This document shows, piece by piece, positions 7,063 through 13,373 of a DNA stretch of 35,144 bases. The notes beneath the pieces were generated by a model. The model did not search any database and was not told the origin of the DNA. It saw only the letters and a list, made by a program, of their open reading frames with translations. The position numbers and the translations under genes were made by a program. Each line of letters begins with the position of its first letter. Position 1 is the first letter of the stretch. The DNA comes from Bryobacteraceae bacterium (GTDB lineage: Bacteria; Acidobacteriota; Terriglobia; Bryobacterales; Bryobacteraceae), in NCBI GenBank assembly GCA_025980435.1, contig JAICXK010000020.1, positions 1 to 35,144 of the forward strand, read 5' to 3'.

Positions 7063-9828
7063 TTACGGTCCCAGATAGACGATCTCGATCCCATTGATGA
7101 TTGCTGCGGCTTTATGCGCGACAAAATCAATTCGAATCGCTTTATCTGTAACTGTCGTTTCGTACCTTTTATCAATCGCGGTCTTCGGAGGATATCCCGC
7201 CTGCAGATCGAAGTTACTCAGCACTTTCTTTCCGTTTATCAGGACGTCGAATGTGTAATGGCCCGCATCATTCCAACTGTAATCGGCGAACTTTAATGTA
7301 ACGGCATAACGGCCGTTGGGAACCGGGAATGCGTAATCGAATCGCTGGTCCGCATAGCAGTAACGCGAAGATTGGTAGAGCTTCTGCATGTCCGGCGGCG
7401 CTCCCGCAATTGGTTTTGAAAGGCTGTTTGCCAGGCTCGAGCCCTGGTAGCCGTGGTCGCTTTCCCAAACATTCCCCTGCGCGTCCTTAAAGCCGCCGGT
7501 ATCGCCGCAGTTGATTCGAATCGCTTGCGGGGCCGACTTTAAAGCGAGCGTTGCGGTTGCCGATTTGCTTGGGTCGCCTTTGCTCTCCGCCTTTACCGTC
7601 ACGTTGGTATCGTGCGCAAGAGAATCCGGCGCGGTGTACACTCCGTCGGGAGAGATCTCGCCCACGCCGGGAGAAATCGACCAGGTCACATCCGTGTAAG
7701 GCGTTCCGTTAATGGACGCGCTAAATTTGTGGCTCAGGCTTCGCGCCAGCGAGATCGAACCCGGCGAAACCGTCAGCGGACCAAAGCCGAATGTCAGATC
7801 AGCCGTTGCGGTCATTTTGGGGTCGGACGTGCTCTTCGCCTGAATAACCACGTTCTGGTCGCCCTTCGGCGGCAGCGCGGGCGCTTGATACAGGCCCTTG
7901 TCGCTAATCGAGCCTGGTCCCTTAAGAATCGACCACGTGACCGAATGATCCATGTACCAGGCGACGGCGTTGAACTGGATCTGTTGGCCCATTGTCATCG
8001 TGATTGGCCCTGGGGGATCAATGGAGATATGCGGAGCGGATGTGTCCCTCTCGATCGAGAAGGCATTCAGGACGGGTACGCCCTTGGTTTTGTTCGTAGC
8101 CACCCGGCGAAGCGCGAAATACAAATCTCCGTCTGTGACTTTTGCCGGGATCTCCACGGACGTAGGAACACGGCACGTATACTCGATCGAGCGCCCCCAA
8201 TCGAAGTTGTCCGCAACAATCTGGCCCTGCGCCTCCAACTTGATCGGGCGCATGTTTTTTGGATCGAATTTGGATTTCCAGGGGCAATCCGTCTGGGCAA
8301 TCAGGATGGTGATCTTATAGTTCCCGTTCGGAACCGTGAATCTGTAAACCATATCGTCGAAGCTGTAGCGGCTGGTGTAATACAGGCCGATGTCCTTGCC
8401 GTCCGGCCCCCATGGTCCGCCCCCGGTGTCGGTCACAATGCCCCAGCCAAACTCGCCCCCCTGATCCCTCCACCACATATGGCCTTCCGAATCGGGGCCG
8501 TAGTCGGGAGCGAATTTTCTAGGAGCGTTGGCAGCGCGTGTGGCGTTCCCAATGTCAATCCGAATGGCGCCCTTCGGCAGCACCGTAAGGCCAATGGTCG
8601 CTTTTGCCTCGGGGTCGGCGGCGCTCTCCGCGGTCACCATCGCGTAAGTCGGTTTTTCAACCTCGGGAGCCGTGTATTCGCCGTCAGCCGTCAGTCGTCC
8701 CAGCGCCGGGCTGATGCTCCACTTTATGCCCTTGTTCGCGGTCCCGTTCACCCACCCGGCCAGCCGCTTCGTGACGCCGCTTTGTATCCACAAGGCCGGA
8801 TTGGGTACCCCTACCGTTACCGCCTGCACGCGGGAATCCGGCTTTGCGTATCGACTGTCTGCTTTGACCGTACCCAGAGCCGGGGATCTCATCAGCGGCG
8901 ATTCATCGACGACCTCAAAGTCGTTGGACCGGGGTCCGCGGCCGCTCACTTCATACAGCGCCGCCATCACCCTGGCGTCTTCTGTCACATCGGTCGATAT
9001 GTCTACTTCCCAATTCGCTCCGCCGTCGGCGAGAATCAGCCCGTATTCTTTGAGCTGTGTCAGAAGCGCTTGCGCGAGCGGGCTGAATTTAGAGATGTCA
9101 TAACTCTTCTTCAGCCGGAATCGGGTACCGTACGGAATCTTGCCCCAGGCCCCCGCGTGGCTTCTGGACGGCCATACCGAACTGGGACTGATGATCGAAT
9201 TCGAGAGCGTCACGCGCAGTGCGTGCTGAATCGAGCCCGACCGTACTTCGTCCATTCGCAGGGTCAGGGGAGCCAGCAGCAATCCCGCCGCATCGACCGA
9301 ACCGGCGGGTAGCGCCGGATCCATCGCGGCATATTTCATGCCGCTTTGCCCCGTGCATGATGGGCACGACTTGTTTACGCCCGGAGAGTAGTTGTTATAG
9401 AGTTCGAACACTTCGCAGGTGTCGCGGTCAACCGTCAGCACGTGTCGGTCATCGCCCGATGTGGGGCTGTTAAACACTCCGTTCTCGCGCTTCAGCTTCG
9501 GCCACGCCGGGATTTCGTAGATGCCGTCGTTTTGCGGCGTATAAGCGAAATGCATTTTCTCTTTTGGCGTGGAACTGTCGGCTATGTTTGTCCCCCAGGC
9601 CGGGTAGTAACCCACCGCCGAGCGCGGTATCCGCGCCATATATGCGTCTGAATTGGGCGAAACGGGCAGGCCGTCAATGCGCGTGTTGAAAATATGATTG
9701 TTCGGCAGGATTTGGCATCCTGCTAAAACGTTTTTGGCGCGAATGTTGGCGGGCGCATCAGAGGCCTTCGCCGCGACGCTCAGGACCGCAACCAACGTCA
9801 CCAGAGTGCCGCGGAAGAGGCAGGACAT
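7063..9828 (-). CDS. Secreted multidomain protein with two malectin-like and several Ig-like domains
   Basis: A 921-residue protein with an N-terminal signal peptide (about 22 residues ending AKASDA). Residues about 35-310 form a Cys-containing domain with WPSRSHAG and RFRLKKSYDIS, resembling a family of secreted bacterial proteins of unknown activity. Next come an Ig-like domain (about 335-415, WSISPALGRLTADGEYTAP), a malectin-like domain (about 420-600), two more Ig-like repeats carrying the same 'WSI..G.IS..GLY.AP' pattern, and a second malectin-like domain to the C-terminus (starting IRINCGDTGG). Malectin folds bind carbohydrates, so an extracellular glycan-binding or glycan-processing role is likely, although no catalytic motif is recognised. 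It is divergent from the ThuA-like gene across a 110-nt gap. The start is ATG 9828 with no evident Shine-Dalgarno. Confidence 0.87.
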   Translation of the reverse strand: MSCLFRGTLVTLVAVLSVAAKASDAPANIRAKNVLAGCQILPNNHIFNTRIDGLPVSPNSDAYMARIPRSAVGYYPAWGTNIADSSTPKEKMHFAYTPQNDGIYEIPAWPKLKRENGVFNSPTSGDDRHVLTVDRDTCEVFELYNNYSPGVNKSCPSCTGQSGMKYAAMDPALPAGSVDAAGLLLAPLTLRMDEVRSGSIQHALRVTLSNSIISPSSVWPSRSHAGAWGKIPYGTRFRLKKSYDISKFSPLAQALLTQLKEYGLILADGGANWEVDISTDVTEDARVMAALYEVSGRGPRSNDFEVVDESPLMRSPALGTVKADSRYAKPDSRVQAVTVGVPNPALWIQSGVTKRLAGWVNGTANKGIKWSISPALGRLTADGEYTAPEVEKPTYAMVTAESAADPEAKATIGLTVLPKGAIRIDIGNATRAANAPRKFAPDYGPDSEGHMWWRDQGGEFGWGIVTDTGGGPWGPDGKDIGLYYTSRYSFDDMVYRFTVPNGNYKITILIAQTDCPWKSKFDPKNMRPIKLEAQGQIVADNFDWGRSIEYTCRVPTSVEIPAKVTDGDLYFALRRVATNKTKGVPVLNAFSIERDTSAPHISIDPPGPITMTMGQQIQFNAVAWYMDHSVTWSILKGPGSISDKGLYQAPALPPKGDQNVVIQAKSTSDPKMTATADLTFGFGPLTVSPGSISLARSLSHKFSASINGTPYTDVTWSISPGVGEISPDGVYTAPDSLAHDTNVTVKAESKGDPSKSATATLALKSAPQAIRINCGDTGGFKDAQGNVWESDHGYQGSSLANSLSKPIAGAPPDMQKLYQSSRYCYADQRFDYAFPVPNGRYAVTLKFADYSWNDAGHYTFDVLINGKKVLSNFDLQAGYPPKTAIDKRYETTVTDKAIRIDFVAHKAAAIINGIEIVYLGP

Positions 9829-9938
9829 AAGGCAGTTAGATTGTAGCCTGTCCGCCGCGGTCGCTCTGGCCTACACTGACACTTGAACCCGACAGCAGCA
9901 TTCGAGTCAGGTTTCTAGAAACGGAGCTCCTAACCATC
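9829..9938. promoter_or_regulatory. Divergent intergenic region between two secreted-protein genes
   Basis: This 110-nt gap must hold the promoters for both the malectin-domain gene (minus) and the ThuA-like gene (plus). A clear ribosome site, GGAGCTCC, sits about 10 nt before the plus-strand ATG at 9939. I cannot name convincing -35/-10 boxes. Confidence 0.4.
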
Positions 9939-10958
9939 ATGAAAAAATTCGGCGTTGCCGCATGCGCTGGTGTTGTGCTGTTCTGTGGTGTTCTATCCGC
10001 GCAGCAGACGCAACCGGCAAAACCTTGTCCGCCGGAAGGATTTAGCGGCGGCTTCAGTCACGGCTGTCCGCAAAAACAATTTGCGAACCCGTCCGATATC
10101 TCGGCAATGATGGCGGCATTGCCGGACAAGCCGATGGCGACACCACAGAGCCTTCGCCATGTCCTCGTATTGTGCACCGCCAGGGGCTGGGTACATACTT
10201 CCATTCCGCTGGCGGCGAAGATGGTGGAGTATCTGGGAGATAAGACGGGCGCCTGGATGACGACCATTACCTACGACCCCGCTGCAATCAACGCTGAAAA
10301 TTTGAAGCAATATGATGCAATCTTCCTGGACAGCACCACAGGGCAGTTCCTGGATGACCCCAACAACCAGACAGTGACTCAGGAACGCAGGCAGGCGCTT
10401 CTCGATTTCGTTAACGGTGGAAAAGGTCTGGTGGGCATTCACGCCGCGACGGATTCGTACCACACCAGCCCGCGCCCGGCCGCGCCCGGTGAAGAGCCAA
10501 CCACTGCTCCGACGGGCACCTGGCCGGAATTCAACCAAATGATCGGCGGCTTTTTCAAATTTCACTGGCCTTACCCGACCCTGATTCAAGTCAAGATCGA
10601 CGATCCGAACAGCCCCTTGACTTCTATGTTCCCCGCCCGTGGCTACGTGATTGTTGACGAGACGTACACTTTCGCGCAAAACTCGTTCAGCCGCAAGCGT
10701 GTTCACGTTTTGACCAGCGTCAATTACAAGAAAATGAGCGCGGAAGATAAGGCCAAGGAACCGGCGGCAACGCGGCGTACCGACGGCGACTACGCGCTCA
10801 GTTACATTCAGCGCGTTGGCAATGGCCGCGTATTTTACGAAGCCCACGGCCACGAAGAGAACGTTTACTTCCGGCGGCCATTCGTGGCGCATATGCTTGC
10901 GGGCATTCAGTATGCGCTCGGAGATCTCAAGGCCGACGATAGCCCGAGCGAGAAATAG
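9939..10958 (+). CDS. Secreted ThuA-like domain protein
   Basis: A 339-residue protein with a signal peptide (MKKFGVAACAGVVLFCGVLS, cleavage near AQQ). The mature part has the ThuA-like (class I glutamine amidotransferase-like) fold: HVLVLCTARGWVHTSIPLAA at the start, IFLDSTTGQ in the middle, and the characteristic GKGLVGIHAATDSYH loop. These domains are frequent in secreted proteins of Acidobacteria, Planctomycetes and Bacteroidetes, often with sugar or lactonase domains; the enzymatic role is mostly unknown. The start is ATG 9939 with a good Shine-Dalgarno. The divergent neighbour is a carbohydrate-binding secreted protein, suggesting a common extracellular carbohydrate theme. Confidence 0.88.
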   Translation: MKKFGVAACAGVVLFCGVLSAQQTQPAKPCPPEGFSGGFSHGCPQKQFANPSDISAMMAALPDKPMATPQSLRHVLVLCTARGWVHTSIPLAAKMVEYLGDKTGAWMTTITYDPAAINAENLKQYDAIFLDSTTGQFLDDPNNQTVTQERRQALLDFVNGGKGLVGIHAATDSYHTSPRPAAPGEEPTTAPTGTWPEFNQMIGGFFKFHWPYPTLIQVKIDDPNSPLTSMFPARGYVIVDETYTFAQNSFSRKRVHVLTSVNYKKMSAEDKAKEPAATRRTDGDYALSYIQRVGNGRVFYEAHGHEENVYFRRPFVAHMLAGIQYALGDLKADDSPSEK

Positions 10959-11015
10959 GATCGGAAAAGAAATGAATGTGCGGCTAAGTACGGCCGACTA
11001 CCGACTTTGGGTGGT

Positions 11016-11060
11016 GTAAGCGTCCGATAACCGTCGATAAGCTATTCTTCGGACGCTTAC
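11016..11060. repeat. Perfect 12-bp inverted repeat with 21-nt loop
   Basis: GTAAGCGTCCGA at 11016-11027 is exactly complementary to TCGGACGCTTAC at 11049-11060. It follows the ThuA-like gene by about 60 nt and is not followed by a T-run on either strand, so it is not a standard intrinsic terminator. It adjoins an imperfect direct repeat beside a tiny ORF and could be a protein-binding site, a mobile-element end or an attenuator-like hairpin. Confidence 0.7.
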
Positions 11061-11084
11061 TAAAAACCAGATCGACAGGCCATT
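11060..11084. repeat. Imperfect direct repeat, copy 1
   Basis: Reads ctaaaaaccagatcgac-aggccatt. It matches the copy at 11170-11195 (ctaagaaccacatcgaccaggtcatt) with three or four mismatches and one single-base gap. The two copies bracket the 20-codon minus-strand ORF, suggesting a tandem duplication of a small unit. Confidence 0.6.
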
Positions 11085-11085
11085 G

Positions 11086-11148
11086 CTAAGCGAGCGCCGT
11101 GGTGGGCCATATCGAAGAACCGGCCTTCAAATTGGTCTTGGTTTTCAT
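11086..11148 (-). CDS. Candidate 20-residue peptide gene (begins MKTKTNLKAG)
   Basis: On the minus strand a near-perfect Shine-Dalgarno, AAAGGAGGTGAA, stands 11 nt (counted from GGAGG) before ATG at 11148, and the frame closes at TAG after 20 codons. The predicted peptide opens MKTKTNLKAG and ends in WPTTALA. From memory, this opening resembles short bacterial peptides that begin with a KTKTNVKAG-type sequence, some of which are suspected ribosomal natural-product precursors; I could not check that. A longer upstream reading frame ending in VDVVLRQRR has its TGA inside the Shine-Dalgarno, which would give translational coupling, but that frame has no clear start codon. The ORF is too short for coding statistics; the strong ribosome site is the main support. 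Confidence 0.45.
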   Translation of the reverse strand: MKTKTNLKAGSSIWPTTALA

Positions 11149-11169
11149 TGTCTGTTTCACCTCCTTTGC

Positions 11170-11195
11170 CTAAGAACCACATCGACCAGGTCATT
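11170..11195. repeat. Imperfect direct repeat, copy 2
   Basis: Second copy of the unit at 11060-11084. On the minus strand it lies directly upstream of the Shine-Dalgarno of the 20-codon ORF, while copy 1 lies directly after that ORF's stop codon. Confidence 0.6.
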
Positions 11196-11343
11196 TGCGA
11201 CTTGAGAGTTCGTGAGACTTATAGCGTCCTCCCTCAGCTGTGCTAGGGTGCGTCTCTTTAGTACGCGTCTATGACGGACGGTGCAGGCTTGCGGATCGGA
11301 TTACCGCTGAGAAACCCATGCCGTGCACGAAATCAAGGTGGAG

Positions 11344-11397
11344 GCGGATCGTTTCCAAAAACGTTCCCGCTCCGAGCCAAGTCGCAAAGGCGAAGCT
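11344..11397 (+). pseudogene. Decayed fragment of the 3' end of the toxin-like gene at 12969-13214
   Basis: Fifty-four bases starting gcggatcgtttcc align with 13153-13208, the last codons of the intact toxin-like gene, with about seven substitutions and two single-base gaps. The translated trace SFPKTFPLR corresponds to SFPKTFLLR in the intact copy before the reading frame breaks. No 5' part of that copy is visible upstream, so only the tail survives. It lies in the same orientation as the intact pair. Confidence 0.75.
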
Positions 11398-11408
11398 CCT
11401 GTGGCGTT

Positions 11409-11912
11409 TCACTCTCCGGGAAGCCTGAGTTCGGTGTATTGACATTCCAGTTCGTGGCACAAAGCCTCGACCACGAGCTCATGATCGGCGCGCTGCGGCA
11501 AGCCCGAAACCGCAACCGATCCGATTACGCCGGATCCCGCAATTGCAAGGGGAAATGATCCACCGTGCGCCGCAAATTCCGTCAGAGGTAGCCCGAAACG
11601 GTCCGCCAAGGATGTATTTTTCTGTTGCAGTTCGAGCCCCAATCCATATGAGCTCCGATGGAATCGAGCGACCACGTTCGATTTCCGCCTTGCCCATTCG
11701 GCATTATCCGGCGTGCTGCCCGCGATTGCGCAGAAAAAGAGTAGTTGGCCGAATCGCCGTACGTCGATGATCACCGGTGCACTCCGGGCAATCGCCATGT
11801 CGCGAAGCCGGCAACCCAGGTTCCACGCCGATTCTTCGTTGAACCTCGGAAACTTTAGCCTCTGTTCCTGCCTGGTGATGATTACGAGATCTTCGCTAAG
11901 ACCCACAGACAC
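11409..11912 (-). CDS. UPF0303 / heme-degrading-domain-like protein
   Basis: A 167-residue protein matching the UPF0303 family: FNEESAWNLG near the start, VIIDVRRFGQLLFFCAIAGSTPDNAEWARRK in the middle, RSSYGLGL, AAHGGSFPL, and GSVAVSGLPQRADHELVVEAL at the end. The family is related to the GlcG/HbpS-like domain and its biochemical role is poorly defined; 'heme-degrading' is a database label, not proof. The length is normal for the family. The start is a GTG at 11912 without a good ribosome site. The gene is flanked on both sides by fragments of a toxin-antitoxin pair, so it may have been carried here or enclosed by rearrangement. Confidence 0.85.
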   Translation of the reverse strand: MSVGLSEDLVIITRQEQRLKFPRFNEESAWNLGCRLRDMAIARSAPVIIDVRRFGQLLFFCAIAGSTPDNAEWARRKSNVVARFHRSSYGLGLELQQKNTSLADRFGLPLTEFAAHGGSFPLAIAGSGVIGSVAVSGLPQRADHELVVEALCHELECQYTELRLPGE

Positions 11913-11965
11913 TCACGATATCGCAGAGCCCCAAAGTGGACGATCGGGTTCACCAATCCCTGCCG

Positions 11966-12012
11966 GGCGATGAGCTGGGCCGGATGGTCTTCGGCGGCTG
12001 ATGCCGCAAATC
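11966..12012 (+). pseudogene. Decayed antitoxin-toxin junction, second remnant copy
   Basis: The stretch beginning ggcgatgagctgggccgg matches 12933-12980 around the junction of the intact pair, with about eight differences over some 47-50 bases. It still encodes GDELGRMVFGG, a stop, and an overlapping ATG followed by PQIQRW (intact copy: PRIERW). The rest of the toxin is replaced at about 12013-12023 by the end of a minus-strand PIN-toxin remnant, so the breakpoint can be placed within a few bases. Confidence 0.78.
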
Positions 12013-12022
12013 CAGCGCTGGC

Positions 12023-12154
12023 ACCTCGGATAACAACCAGAGCGACGTCGCCGCCAGAAGCCCTGATAAGCCGCCTTATGTCGTCCGGGTCGCTTGTGAG
12101 AATCATCGCATCCTTGCGAATGGCTACCGTCACCGCAACGGCATCAACGATACT
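12023..12154 (-). pseudogene. Truncated PIN-domain (VapC-type) toxin, C-terminal part only
   Basis: The minus strand encodes SIVDAVAVTVAIRKDAMILT followed by SDPDDIRRLI and DVALVVI. This is the C-terminal third of a PIN-domain nuclease (the VDA..VA....VLTSDPDDL signature with its conserved acidic residues). The N-terminal two thirds, including the first catalytic Asp, is missing: the fragment directly follows and overlaps the antitoxin gene. It should be inactive. The track ORF 11882-12133 contains this piece plus antisense read-through. Confidence 0.75.
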
Positions 12155-12417
12155 CCAGTTCTGATCTTACCCGGTAGCAGTTGCTCCCGCACCTTGCGGT
12201 GCGCCTCATCCATCTCTTCTGTGCTGAAGGCGCCGTTGTGCTGTTCCCACTCGGCGACCGCCGCCAAACCAGCCCTACGCTGCAATGCTTCGCGGGCAGC
12301 GTTCGTCATCCATGCCGACACGCTCACCCCGTCGCGGGCTGCGGCCGCAAGGATCTTTTCGTGAACTTTAGGATCTATCGTAATCGCAAGCTTCGGTGAT
12401 GCGTTGCCGCGCGGCAT
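12130..12417 (-). CDS. VapB-like antitoxin, orphaned
   Basis: A 95-residue protein with an N-terminal LAITIDPKVHEKILAAAARD, the strand-helix pattern of ribbon-helix-helix/VapB-type antitoxins, then SVSAWMTNAAREAL and a charged C-terminal toxin-binding tail (AVAEWEQHNGAF, EEMDEAHRKVREQL). The last dozen residues (RTGVSLMPLR) are probably new, created when the toxin gene was deleted, because the toxin remnant begins in another frame inside them. A GGTATC / GATACC inverted repeat at 12422-12445 lies just before the start and could be its operator. With no intact toxin partner, it may persist as a repressor or a solitary antitoxin. Confidence 0.75.
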   Translation of the reverse strand: MPRGNASPKLAITIDPKVHEKILAAAARDGVSVSAWMTNAAREALQRRAGLAAVAEWEQHNGAFSTEEMDEAHRKVREQLLPGKIRTGVSLMPLR

Positions 12418-12421
12418 AGAA

Positions 12422-12445
12422 GGTATCCGACTGCAATATGATACC
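12422..12445. promoter_or_regulatory. Putative operator of the VapB-like antitoxin
   Basis: GGTATC (12422-12427) and GATACC (12440-12445) form a perfect 6-bp inverted repeat with a 12-nt spacer, 5 nt upstream of the minus-strand ATG. Autoregulation through a palindrome at this position is common for this class; the assignment is inferred. Confidence 0.35.
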
Positions 12446-12544
12446 GGGCGGCAAAGCCGCCGTATCCGCTGCCAATATCCTGAGCAGTTTGCAAAAAAGG
12501 CATGCCGCGGAATTGAGTAGAGAGCGCGAGGCCGATTTTGTAGG

Positions 12545-12582
12545 GCGGACCGCCCGGTCCGCGCGGGTCCGCCCGGACCCGC
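12545..12582. repeat. Two adjacent GC-rich hairpins
   Basis: GCGGACC / GGTCCGC (12545-12562, 4-nt loop) is immediately followed by GCGGGTCCG / CGGACCCGC (12563-12582, 2-nt loop). The pair sits in the intergenic space between the VapB-like gene and the intact antitoxin-toxin pair. It resembles palindromic intergenic repeats common in acidobacterial genomes. No gene is supported in 12418-12680. Confidence 0.6.
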
Positions 12583-12682
12583 AAATCCGTGTGTGGATGG
12601 CTTCCAAAAAGGGTTAGCAAGGGTCGGGCTTCCTCAGTCAGGTGAATGTCAAAACGATCCCCGCGGATCTCCTTCGCGGTTT

Positions 12683-12707
12683 ACACCATTTGGGTGCACA
12701 ATGGTGT
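12683..12707. promoter_or_regulatory. Putative operator of the intact antitoxin-toxin pair
   Basis: ACACCATT (12683-12690) and AATGGTGT (12700-12707) form a perfect 8-bp inverted repeat around TGGGTGCAC, ending one base before the antitoxin ATG at 12709. The position and symmetry fit a site bound by a ribbon-helix-helix antitoxin to repress its own operon. It lies in what would be the leader, so it could also block ribosome access. Confidence 0.55.
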
Positions 12708-12708
12708 C

Positions 12709-12969
12709 ATGAAGGTCGCCGAGAAAGCAGTAGTACGCCAGAGTGTGAGTCTGCCGGCCGGGTTGGCCAAGCAGGTCGGCAGTATGGCCAAGAGTCGAAA
12801 ACTGAGCAAGAATCGCATGTTGGTCGAGCTGATCGAGAACGGGATCGATGCGGACAAGCGAAGGCAAGCCGAATTCTTCGCCTTGGCAGAGCGTTTCCGT
12901 AACGAACAGGATCCGGAAGCGGCGCGCCGCTTGGGCGACGAACTGGGCCGAATGGTCTTTAGCGGCTAA
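12709..12969 (+). CDS. Ribbon-helix-helix (CopG-like) antitoxin
   Basis: An 86-residue protein starting at the internal ATG 12709; the track start at 12646 would place the operator-like palindrome inside the coding region. The N-terminal part VVRQSVSLPAGLAKQVGSMA followed by KNRMLVELIENGI has the beta-strand/two-helix pattern of ribbon-helix-helix DNA-binding proteins. The charged C-terminus (AERFRNEQDPEAARRLGDEL) is likely the toxin-binding arm. Its stop overlaps the downstream ATG by one base (TAATG), the usual layout of antitoxin-toxin operons. Decayed fragments of the same operon lie at 11344 and 11966. Confidence 0.78.
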   Translation: MKVAEKAVVRQSVSLPAGLAKQVGSMAKSRKLSKNRMLVELIENGIDADKRRQAEFFALAERFRNEQDPEAARRLGDELGRMVFSG

Positions 12970-13214
12970 TGCCGCGAATCGAGCGCTGGGACAACCTGCC
13001 CAAAGCGGTGCGGCAACATCTAATCGAGCGGATGCGTGATCGGATTATTAGTGTCTCTGACCTTAATCAACTCCGCGTCTGGATTGAGACACAGCCCCAG
13101 GTCCCGGAGGGTGACTGGTACAAGGATTTCGGCTCTTTCAAGCTTTGCGGTAGCGGATCGTTCCCCAAGACGTTCCTGCTCCGAGGCCAAGTTGCAAAAG
13201 GCGAAGCCCTCTGA
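12969..13214 (+). CDS. Small conserved protein, candidate toxin of unknown family
   Basis: An 81-residue protein directly downstream of, and overlapping, an antitoxin gene. It opens MPRIERWDNLPKAVRQHL, continues RMRDRIISVSDLNQLRVWI, and ends in a compact motif, GDWYKDFGSFKLCG then SFPKTFLLRGQ. From memory this tail recurs in short hypothetical proteins of many environmental bacteria, always small and often beside a ribbon-helix-helix protein. I do not recognise a named toxin family (it is not PIN, MazF or an evident RelE). The layout argues for a toxin, but activity is unproven. It might instead be a non-toxic partner protein. Confidence 0.65.
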   Translation: MPRIERWDNLPKAVRQHLIERMRDRIISVSDLNQLRVWIETQPQVPEGDWYKDFGSFKLCGSGSFPKTFLLRGQVAKGEAL

Positions 13215-13373
13215 TCCAGCAGGATAGCCGCTTTGTCGAAAACGTGGATGAGAATTAGCGGGATCAAGGCGGACTTGTCGTTTATCCAGCCGAATCTTTG
13301 CCGGTATCCTGGCCACGTCCCGAGTAATGTCCGGATTGCCGCCAAATCGCGGTAGTAGGATTGTGCAAACTAT

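Larger units (their letters stand above)
10959..11343. other. Gene-poor stretch after the ThuA-like gene
   Basis: Apart from the inverted repeat, the two direct repeats and the 20-codon ORF listed separately, I see no supported gene here. Track ORFs in this stretch have no family features and no good ribosome sites. A minus-strand frame (about 11165-11290) ending VDVVLRQRR looks protein-like but has no visible start codon and may be the tail of a decayed gene. Confidence 0.5.

Noticed and set aside
7612-9312. 566-residue plus-strand ORF opposite the malectin-domain gene
   Set aside because: It lies wholly antisense to a gene with clear signal peptide and domains. The translation is Arg-rich with no recognisable motif, typical of a shadow frame in GC-rich DNA.
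9993-10892. 299-residue minus-strand ORF opposite the ThuA-like gene
   Set aside because: Antisense shadow; the plus-strand gene has a signal peptide, a good ribosome site and ThuA motifs.
11271-11558. 95-residue plus-strand ORF covering the toxin-tail remnant
   Set aside because: Only the stretch SFPKTFPLR is explained, by homology to the intact toxin tail; the rest is frame-shifted or antisense to the UPF0303 gene, so it is treated as a pseudogene fragment.
11970-12164. 64-residue plus-strand ORF across the PIN-toxin remnant
   Set aside because: Its first part is the broken junction fragment and the remainder is antisense to the PIN remnant; not a gene.
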